This document shows, piece by piece, positions 1-5,918 of a stretch of DNA of 7,241 nt. The notes beneath the pieces were generated by a model. It was not told where the DNA came from and ran no database searches. It was given only the letters and a program-made list of their open reading frames with translations. Origin of the DNA: Planctomycetaceae bacterium. Lineage in GTDB: Bacteria > Planctomycetota > Planctomycetia > Pirellulales > UBA1268. A program made the translations under genes and the position numbers. Location of the stretch: positions 1-7,241 of the forward strand of contig DNLZ01000163.1 of the NCBI GenBank assembly GCA_003488325.1, written 5' to 3'. Each line of letters begins with the position of its first letter. Within the stretch, counting starts at the first letter, position 1.

Positions 1-435
1 GGAGATCGAGCGGCAGGCAACTCGGCGGATGGCGGAGCGACCGGGCAACCGGACCGTCGAGAGATGGAGTGGACCGACGCCGACGTCTCGCACGCCCGGA
101 ATGCGGCCGACCTCGCGATCGAGCATCTGCGCGACAGTCTGGCTTCCGGCCGCACCGACGTGCTCGACTCACTCGGGTGGACCCCGGAGCAGGCCCGCGC
201 GTTTCTGTCGCGGTGGGAGGAGATGCGTCGGCGAGCGGAAAGTCCCGATCCCCGACGGCGTGCGGATTTCGAGCAGGCGCTCCGCAGCCTCGGCCTGCGG
301 GCCGACGGATCCCGTTCGTCGCGCGACGTGCCGGCGGACGTGAAGGGAGGACAGGCCGAGGGTCGTCGCAGCCGTCCGCCCGCCTCGTACCGGGAGCAGT
401 TCGAGGCGTACCTCCGCGGCACGGCCGGCGAATGA
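1..435 (+). CDS. Hypothetical protein, C-terminal part (5' end outside window)
   Basis: I recognise no domain and assign no function. The frame is open from the first base of the window to the TGA at 433-435. An ATG at 64 could give a 123-residue protein, but it lacks a well-spaced Shine-Dalgarno (only GAGAG directly against the ATG), and the reading frame continues without a stop upstream, so I treat the visible part as the C-terminus of a longer protein. It is hydrophilic, rich in Arg, Glu, Asp and Ala, with no signal peptide or membrane segment in view. A predicted helical stretch contains LGWTPEQARAFLSRWEEM, followed by FEQALRSLGLR, a disordered Arg/Gly/Ser-rich linker and a terminal RPPASYREQFEAYLRG motif. 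I recall similar tails on long, low-complexity planctomycete proteins, but this is unverified. Its stop overlaps the nadB start (ATGA), so the two are probably co-transcribed. That a real gene lies here is likely; the start is uncertain. Confidence 0.6.
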   Translation, partial: GDRAAGNSADGGATGQPDRREMEWTDADVSHARNAADLAIEHLRDSLASGRTDVLDSLGWTPEQARAFLSRWEEMRRRAESPDPRRRADFEQALRSLGLRADGSRSSRDVPADVKGGQAEGRRSRPPASYREQFEAYLRGTAGE

Positions 436-2114
436 GCGACGCCTACGACGGGCCGCGGTATCTCGTCTCCTTCGGTCCGAAGCGGGTGCCGCACTGCTTC
501 ACCGACATCCTCATTCTCGGCGGCGGCCTCGCAGGACTGCGGGCGGCATTGGCGGTCGATCCCCGCCTCTCGGTGACCGTCGTCACGAAGGACGATCTCC
601 GCAGTTCATCGAGCCAGTGGGCGCAGGGAGGCATCGCGGGAGTGGTCGATCCGGAAGATCGCTTCGACCATCACGTGGCCGATACGCTCGTGGCGGGGGG
701 CGGACTGTGCCACGAGGGTGTCGTCGATGCCGTCGTCCGCGAGGCTCCGGGGCGCATCGCGGAACTGATCGAGTGGGGCACGCGGTTCGATGCGGTCAAC
801 GGCTCCCTGGCGCTGGGCCGCGAGGGGGGGCACAGTCACCATCGGATCGTCCACGCGCTCGGCGATGCGACCGGTCGCGAGGTGATGCGGGCCGTGATCG
901 AGCGGACGCGTCAACTCGACAACCTCTCCGTATGGCCCGACACGTTCACGATCGACCTCGTCACCGACGAGCGAGGCTGCCGAGGCGCCATCGTCTGGAA
1001 CCCCGCGCATGGCAAGACGATCGTCTGGGCGCGTCGCACCATCCTCGCCACGGGCGGCGCGGGGCAGCTTTACCGGGAGTCGACGAATCCTCCCGGCGCG
1101 AGTGGCGATGGGATCGCCCTCGCCTGGCGTGCCGGAGCGGATCTGCGGGACATGGAGTTCATGCAGTTCCATCCGACGGTGCTCTACATCGCCGGCGGTG
1201 CGCGGAGCCTCATCACCGAGGCGGTGCGCGGCGCGGGGGCATGGCTCGTCGACCGCGACGGCCGCCGCTTCATGCCCGAGTTCGACGAGCGGGCGGAACT
1301 CGCGCCGCGCGACGTCGTCTCCCGGGCGATCACCGTCGTGATGCACCGCACGCAGCACGCGAACGTCTACCTCGACCTCGCGCACCTCGACGCCGACATG
1401 GTCCGCACGAGGTTTCCGGGCATGGCCGCGCTCTGCGCGCAGTTCGGCCTGGATCTCGCCCGCGACCGCATTCCCGTGCGCCCCGGGGCCCACTACATGA
1501 TCGGCGGCGTGACCGTCGACGACACCGGGCGGACGACCGTTCCCGGGTTGTTCGCCGCCGGCGAGGTGACCTCCAGCGGCCTGCACGGCGCCAATCGTCT
1601 GGCGAGCAACAGCCTGCTGGAGGGCCTCGTCTACGGGGCCCGGGCGGGGGCGGCGGCCGCGGCGGACGTCCTCGCGGAGGGGATCGCCGCCGACGAGTTC
1701 CTCGTGCCCTCGATCACCGCGGCCCGCGTGACGGCCGCCACGGACACCGGCACGCAGGAAGGTCTCGATCTGGCCGACATCCGCAACTCGCTCCGCGCGC
1801 TCATGTGGCGGCACGTGGGCGTGGAGCGCTCGAGGGTGTCGCTGGAAGAGGCTCGGGAGGACGTCGAGGGCTGGTGCCGGTACGTGCTGCCGAGGCAGTT
1901 CGCCGATCCCCAGGGCTGGCAGCTTCAAAATATGCTCGAGGTCGCGCGGCTCATGATCCGGGCCGCGCTCGTCCGGGAAGAGACCCGCGGCGTCCATTTT
2001 CGGGCCGATCACCCGGCGGCACGGGACGCGTGGCGGGTGCACGTCGCGTGGCACCGAGGGCGTCCCGATCCGCTGTTCGAGCCCCTGCCGGACCGCGTTC
2101 CCGCCGGGGCCTGA
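432..2114 (+). CDS. nadB: L-aspartate oxidase (NadB)
   Basis: A FAD flavoenzyme of 560 residues that oxidises L-aspartate to iminoaspartate, with O2 or fumarate as acceptor, in the first step of de novo NAD synthesis; NadA then makes quinolinate. It is cytoplasmic. Seen in sequence: the FAD dinucleotide motif GGGLAGL at 30-36; SQWAQGGIA at 61-69; REGGHS at 130-135, typical of NadB and used to tell it from SdhA/FrdA; HPT with His247; Thr262 in ITEA; Arg293 in APRD; His354 in GAHY; and Arg389 in GANRLASNSLLE. These correspond to the E. coli residues Glu121, His244, Thr259, Arg290, His351 and Arg386. The C-terminal helical domain of the succinate dehydrogenase/fumarate reductase superfamily follows. 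The frame is open upstream to position 69, but the ATG at 432 leaves only a 20-residue lead before the FAD fold and overlaps the previous stop in ATGA. No good Shine-Dalgarno precedes it, which suits translational coupling. nadA and nadC are not in the window. Confidence 0.95.
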   Translation: MSDAYDGPRYLVSFGPKRVPHCFTDILILGGGLAGLRAALAVDPRLSVTVVTKDDLRSSSSQWAQGGIAGVVDPEDRFDHHVADTLVAGGGLCHEGVVDAVVREAPGRIAELIEWGTRFDAVNGSLALGREGGHSHHRIVHALGDATGREVMRAVIERTRQLDNLSVWPDTFTIDLVTDERGCRGAIVWNPAHGKTIVWARRTILATGGAGQLYRESTNPPGASGDGIALAWRAGADLRDMEFMQFHPTVLYIAGGARSLITEAVRGAGAWLVDRDGRRFMPEFDERAELAPRDVVSRAITVVMHRTQHANVYLDLAHLDADMVRTRFPGMAALCAQFGLDLARDRIPVRPGAHYMIGGVTVDDTGRTTVPGLFAAGEVTSSGLHGANRLASNSLLEGLVYGARAGAAAAADVLAEGIAADEFLVPSITAARVTAATDTGTQEGLDLADIRNSLRALMWRHVGVERSRVSLEEAREDVEGWCRYVLPRQFADPQGWQLQNMLEVARLMIRAALVREETRGVHFRADHPAARDAWRVHVAWHRGRPDPLFEPLPDRVPAGA

Positions 2115-2205
2115 CCGTCCCGGGGATTGCCGCCCGGCGGTTCACCGGAAACAATGGGCCGGCGTGCGGCGGAGACATGCTGGCCAACCTTTCCGAAAAG
2201 GCGCG

Positions 2206-2949
2206 ATGATCGAAACGGCACGAACGAACGACGGGGCGATGATCGAGGCGGACGGCCTCACGAAGTACTACGGCGAGTTCATCGCCATCAAGGACGTCTC
2301 GTTCCGCGTTCCGCGGGGCGAAATCGTGGCGTTCCTCGGCCCGAACGGCGCGGGGAAGAGCACCACGATGAAGATCCTCACGGGGTATCTCGCCCCCTCG
2401 GCCGGCAGTGCGCGGATCGCCGGGCACGACATGGCCACCGACCGCCTGCGGGGAGCGGAGCGACTCGGCTACCTGCCGGAAAACGGCCCGCTCTATCCGG
2501 ATATGACGCCGCGGAGCCTGCTCGAGTTTTTCGCCGACGCCCGCGGTCTCGGGGGCAGCCAGAAGCGGGACCGCATCGACGCCGTCGTGCGGCAGTGCGA
2601 ACTGGGCAGCGTCATCGGCAAGGCGATCGGCAAGCTCTCCAAGGGCTATCGCCAGCGTGTGGGCATGGCGCAGGTGCTGCTCCACGAGCCGGACGTCCTC
2701 ATTTTGGACGAGCCGACGAGCGGCCTCGACCCCAACCAGATTCGCGAGGTGCGTGAGACGATCCGTCGGCTCGGGGAACGCAAGACGATCCTCCTCTCGA
2801 CGCACATCCTGCAGGAGGTGGAGGCGCTCGCCGACCGCGTGATCCTGATCGCCGAGGGGCGGCTGCGGTTCGATGGAACTCCGGCCGACCTGCGGCGGGA
2901 GGGACGCACGCTCGACGAGCGGTTCCACGAATTGACGCGTTCCGCATGA
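2206..2949 (+). CDS. ABC transporter ATP-binding protein, GldA-like
   Basis: A 247-residue nucleotide-binding subunit of an ABC-2 type transporter; it should hydrolyse ATP on the cytoplasmic face to drive the permease encoded next. Motifs: Walker A GPNGAGKS at 45-52; a Q-loop position reading LPEN (90-93) where many ABC proteins have Gln; signature LSKGYRQRVGMAQ from 144, in place of LSGGQ; Walker B VLILDEP at 164-170; D-loop SGLD at 172-175 followed by PNQ; and the H-loop His200. The LPE, LSKGY and GLDPNQ set is characteristic of the GldA branch and its relatives. Length is normal for a stand-alone ATPase domain. Three starts are possible: GTG 2164, ATG 2206 (AAAAGG four bases upstream) and ATG 2239, which begins MIEADGLTKYYG where most relatives start. 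I chose 2206 for its Shine-Dalgarno, but 2239 is almost as likely. There is a 91-bp gap from nadB, so it may have its own promoter; none is obvious. Confidence 0.9.
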   Translation: MIETARTNDGAMIEADGLTKYYGEFIAIKDVSFRVPRGEIVAFLGPNGAGKSTTMKILTGYLAPSAGSARIAGHDMATDRLRGAERLGYLPENGPLYPDMTPRSLLEFFADARGLGGSQKRDRIDAVVRQCELGSVIGKAIGKLSKGYRQRVGMAQVLLHEPDVLILDEPTSGLDPNQIREVRETIRRLGERKTILLSTHILQEVEALADRVILIAEGRLRFDGTPADLRREGRTLDERFHELTRSA

Positions 2950-2951
2950 CC

Positions 2952-2972
2952 ACGCCGCCGGGGTGGCGGCGT
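2952..2972 (+). terminator. Stem-loop just after the ATPase gene (possible terminator or processing hairpin)
   Basis: A perfect 8-bp inverted repeat, ACGCCGCC and GGCGGCGT, encloses a 5-base loop (GGGGT). It begins three bases after the ATPase stop codon. No T-tract follows (CCTCGTCC), so it is not a classical intrinsic terminator. It could attenuate read-through or protect the 3' end of the upstream message. GC-rich sequence makes chance hairpins common, but the placement is apt. Confidence 0.4.
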
Positions 2973-2984
2973 CCTCGTCCACCT

Positions 2985-2999
2985 GGGGCACGCAGCCCC
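2985..2999 (+). repeat. Short inverted repeat in the intergenic region
   Basis: GGGGC and GCCCC form a 5-bp stem around the loop ACGCA; a flanking T-G wobble pair (2984 and 3000) could add one more pair. It lies 12 bases downstream of the stronger hairpin in the same 182-bp gap. The stem is short and could be chance in DNA this GC-rich. Confidence 0.25.
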
Positions 3000-3072
3000 G
3001 CCCATGACCATCGCAGCGACGTCCGGCCGTTTCCCACCACACCAGCATCGACCGACCTCCAGCCGCCGACGT

Positions 3073-3089
3073 GCGGGCGACGGGCCCGC
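3073..3089 (+). repeat. Short inverted repeat upstream of the permease-GldG gene
   Basis: GCGGGC and GCCCGC form a 6-bp perfect stem around the loop GACGG, ending 42 bases before the start codon at 3132. If the permease gene has its own promoter in the gap, this would sit in its 5' leader or overlap the promoter. No convincing -35/-10 pair is visible around it. It may be a chance feature. Confidence 0.25.
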
Positions 3090-3117
3090 CTCGGCTGATC
3101 CAACCGACGATTCGCCC

Positions 3118-3123
3118 GAAGGA
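3118..3123 (+). promoter_or_regulatory. Ribosome binding site of the permease-GldG fusion gene
   Basis: GAAGGA lies eight bases before the ATG at 3132, a good Shine-Dalgarno match and spacing. It fixes this ATG as the start. It also suggests independent translation initiation after the 182-bp gap. Confidence 0.6.
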
Positions 3124-3131
3124 TCGAAATC

Positions 3132-5888
3132 ATGAAGTGGCACGTTCTGGACGCCGTCTTCAAGCGGAACTTTGTCGCGTATTTCTCGAATCCGACCGGA
3201 TACGTCTTCATCTGCGTGTTCGTGCTGCTCGGGTCGCTCGCGGCCTTCTGGCCGCCGGAGTTCTTCAACTCGAATCTCGCGAACCTCGACCAGCTCAACC
3301 GCTACCTCCCCTTCATCCTGCTCGTCTTCGTGCCGGCGATCACCATGAGCGTCTGGGCCGACGAGCGGCGGCAGGGAACCGACGAACTCCTGCTCACGAT
3401 CCCCGCGAGCGACTGGGAGGTCGTCTTCGGCAAGTATCTGGCCGCGGTGGGCATCTTCACCGTGGCGCTCATCTTCTCGTGCATCTGCAACCTCGTGATC
3501 CTGCTGCGCTGGGGCACGCCCGACGCGGGGCTCTTTCTCACCAACTACCTCGGCTACTGGTTCACCGGGCTCGCGATGCTCGCCGTCGGGATGGTGGCGA
3601 GCTTCCTCACGAGCAACCTGACCGTGGGGTTCATTCTCGGCGTGCTCTTCAACGCGCCGCTCGCCGTGGCCGACCGGGCGGGCACGTTCATGGCCCCGCG
3701 GCTCGCCGAGCAGGTGCGCGGATGGAGCCTCGCGGAGCAGTTCTCCGACTTCGGTCGGGGCGTCGTGAGCCTCTCGTCGATCGCCTACTTTCTCGGGATC
3801 GTCGCCGTCTGCCTCTACGTGGCGATGGTCCTCATCGGGCGCCGCCACTGGACCGGTCGCCGGGACGGCGCACGGATGGGCGTGCACTATCTGGTCCGCA
3901 CGCTCGGACTGGCGGCGGGTGCGGCGGGGCTCGTCCTCGTCTGCCGGGCTGCCGATCTGCGTCCCGACTTCTCCGAGGGACGCATCAGTTCCCTGTCCGG
4001 TGACACCCGGCGTCTTCTCCGGGACCTCGACACGCGTCGGCCGATCGACGTCACCGCCTACGTGAGCCCGACGGTCCCCGAGGATTACGCGCAGACCCGC
4101 CTGAATCTCCTCAACGCCCTGCGGCAGTTCCAGCGGCTCGGTCGGGGCAAGGTGAACGTGCAGGTGGTGGCCACCGAGCCGAAGACGGAGGCCGCCTCGC
4201 TCGCCAGCCAGCAGTTCGGCATCGAGCCCGTGAGCGTGCTGTCGCGGGTGCGGGGGGCCTATCGGGATGAGGAGATCTTCCTCGGCTGCGCGTTCACCAG
4301 CGGCCTCGAGAAGGTCGTCGTGCCCTTCTTCGACAAGGGCACGCCGGTCGAGTACGAGCTCATCAGGTCGATTTGCACGGCCGCGCAGCAGCAGCGCAGG
4401 CGCATCGGCGTGCTCACGACCGACGCCGACCTCTTCGGCGGCTTCGACATGATGAGCGGGCAGGTCCGGCCGCGGCAGCCGCTGGTCGAGGAACTCGACA
4501 AGCAGTACGAGGTGGTGCAGGTCGATGCCTCGAGCCCGATCACCGAGCGGTTCGACGTGCTCTTGGCGGTGCAGCCGTCGTCGCTGGGACCCGAGCAGAT
4601 GGTGCACTTCGTCGAGGCGGTGAGGTCCGGCCAGCCGGTCGCGATCTTCGAGGATCCGCTGCCGGTGCTCATGACGGGCGTGCCGGGGACGTCGCAGCCG
4701 AGGCAGGGGCCCGCGGGGCCGATGGCGATGTTCGGCGGCCAGTCGCAGCCGAAGGGCGACCTCGGCATGCTCTGGGAGGCGCTCGGGGTGGGCCTGAAGG
4801 CCGGCTCGGGGGCGCCCGCGCGGGGGCAGATGGGGGCGGCTCCGCTCGTCGTGTACCAGGACTACAACCCGCACCTCAAGCTCGAGCTCCCGAGCGAGTT
4901 CGTCTTCATCGACGCGACGATCGACGGCGGCGGCGGTCAGGCGGGCTTCAACGAGGCGGAGCGGATCACGGCCGGCCTGCAGGAAGTGCTCTTCCCGTTC
5001 CCTGGCGGCATCGAGCGGCAGGGGCGGGCGGAGGTGACGTTCACGCCGCTGGTGCGCACGGTCGCCAACCGCACCGGCACGATCGAGGTCGACCGCGTGG
5101 TCGGCAATCGTGGCGACATGCGGCAGCTGCGGATCTTCGAGAAGCAGGCGGACGAGTCGATGGTGCTGGCGGCGCGCATCGAGCGGGCGGCGCAGGCGGC
5201 TCCGGAGGGCGACGGGCAGGCCCCCGCAGAGGCGGAGCCGTCGAAGCCGGTGCGTGCCGTGATCGTCGCGGACATCGACCTGCTCGACGGCCGGATCTTC
5301 GGGCTGCGCACGCGGCCCGATGAGGTGTTCGGCCTCGACTTCGACAACGTGGAGTTCGTGCTCAACATCCTCGACGAGCTTGCGGGCGACGATCGTTTCG
5401 TGGACATCCGCAAGCGCAAGCCGAAGCACCGCACGCTCGAGCGGATCGAGGACGCCGTCGCCGCCTCCCGCGAGCAGGCCGAGGCCGAGCGGCAGTCGTT
5501 CATCTCCGAGTTCGACCGGGCGGAGCGCGAGGCCAACGACTCGATGCAGAAGGAGGTCGGGGCCTTCGAGCAGAAGATCCGCGACCTCGAGTCGCAGGGC
5601 GACGCGAATCCGCAGGCGGCGATGCAGGCGATCCAGCAGCTCGCCAGCAGCCAGCGGCTCGCCCAGCGGCGGCTCGACACCAAGATCGAGCAGCTGCGAC
5701 GCAAGCGGGACGGGCAGGTGGACGCCGTCGAGCGGAAGCTCGAGGCGCAGATTCGGCGCGAACAGGATCGGCAGAAATGGTTGGCCGTGCTCCTGCCGCC
5801 GATTCCACCGCTCGTCGTGGCGTTCTTCGTGTTCTTCCGTCGCCGCGCCATGGAGCGCGAGGGCGTGGCGAAGTCCAGGCTCCGATGA
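3132..5888 (+). CDS. ABC-2 permease (GldF-like) fused to GldG-like auxiliary protein
   Basis: A 918-residue membrane protein combining two parts that are separate genes (gldF, gldG) in Bacteroidota. Residues 1-240 are an ABC-2 type permease with about six hydrophobic segments, near 20-40, 58-75, 102-126, 139-160, 163-180 and 213-236. WADERRQGTDELLLT, starting at 75, is the conserved cytoplasmic stretch of this permease type. A short basic linker (237-252) leads to a seventh segment (253-271), which matches the N-terminal anchor of GldG. Residues 275 to about 760 form the GldG/ABC-auxiliary extracytoplasmic region, including GTPVEYELIRSI and RRRIGVLTTD. A Gly/Pro/Gln/Met-rich insert lies near 515-550. 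Residues 766-880 are strongly charged and heptad-like, a probable coiled coil, followed by a C-terminal membrane helix at 883-902 and a basic tail. It should pair with the upstream GldA-like ATPase. The substrate is unknown; in Flavobacterium the homologues are needed for gliding, which cannot be assumed here. Confidence 0.88.
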   Translation: MKWHVLDAVFKRNFVAYFSNPTGYVFICVFVLLGSLAAFWPPEFFNSNLANLDQLNRYLPFILLVFVPAITMSVWADERRQGTDELLLTIPASDWEVVFGKYLAAVGIFTVALIFSCICNLVILLRWGTPDAGLFLTNYLGYWFTGLAMLAVGMVASFLTSNLTVGFILGVLFNAPLAVADRAGTFMAPRLAEQVRGWSLAEQFSDFGRGVVSLSSIAYFLGIVAVCLYVAMVLIGRRHWTGRRDGARMGVHYLVRTLGLAAGAAGLVLVCRAADLRPDFSEGRISSLSGDTRRLLRDLDTRRPIDVTAYVSPTVPEDYAQTRLNLLNALRQFQRLGRGKVNVQVVATEPKTEAASLASQQFGIEPVSVLSRVRGAYRDEEIFLGCAFTSGLEKVVVPFFDKGTPVEYELIRSICTAAQQQRRRIGVLTTDADLFGGFDMMSGQVRPRQPLVEELDKQYEVVQVDASSPITERFDVLLAVQPSSLGPEQMVHFVEAVRSGQPVAIFEDPLPVLMTGVPGTSQPRQGPAGPMAMFGGQSQPKGDLGMLWEALGVGLKAGSGAPARGQMGAAPLVVYQDYNPHLKLELPSEFVFIDATIDGGGGQAGFNEAERITAGLQEVLFPFPGGIERQGRAEVTFTPLVRTVANRTGTIEVDRVVGNRGDMRQLRIFEKQADESMVLAARIERAAQAAPEGDGQAPAEAEPSKPVRAVIVADIDLLDGRIFGLRTRPDEVFGLDFDNVEFVLNILDELAGDDRFVDIRKRKPKHRTLERIEDAVAASREQAEAERQSFISEFDRAEREANDSMQKEVGAFEQKIRDLESQGDANPQAAMQAIQQLASSQRLAQRRLDTKIEQLRRKRDGQVDAVERKLEAQIRREQDRQKWLAVLLPPIPPLVVAFFVFFRRRAMEREGVAKSRLR

Positions 5889-5898
5889 CGACGCAGTG

Positions 5899-5907
5899 AG
5901 GGGAGGA
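5899..5907 (+). promoter_or_regulatory. Ribosome binding site of the DUF4340 gene
   Basis: AGGGGAGGA lies in the 30-bp gap after the fusion gene, 11 bases before the ATG at 5919. It is purine-rich with a strong Shine-Dalgarno core but slightly long spacing. It favours 5919 over the in-frame ATG at 5931. The short gap argues that both genes are on one transcript. Confidence 0.55.
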
Positions 5908-5918
5908 TCAGGCAAACG

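Noticed and set aside
69..431. Possible 121-residue N-terminal extension of NadB in its own frame
   Set aside because: It overlaps gene 1 in another frame and is Arg/Pro/Ser-rich without family similarity; the ATG at 432 gives a normal NadB length.
606..2054. A 482-codon open frame on the - strand opposite nadB
   Set aside because: NadB is fully supported on the + strand with its catalytic residues; the antisense product is low-complexity (His, Arg, Pro, Gly) with no domain.
432..2114. Succinate dehydrogenase or fumarate reductase flavoprotein instead of NadB
   Set aside because: REGGHS, the length of 560 residues and the absence of neighbouring SdhB/SdhC genes favour L-aspartate oxidase.
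2128..2142. CCGCC-C-GGCGG palindrome in the gap between nadB and the ATPase gene
   Set aside because: The arms leave only one base between them, so a real hairpin would have only about three pairs; it is compatible with chance in GC-rich DNA.
2934..2965. TTGACG resembling a -35 box at the end of the ATPase gene
   Set aside because: It lies inside coding sequence, and the expected -10 position about 17 bases on is pure GC with no TATAAT-like match.
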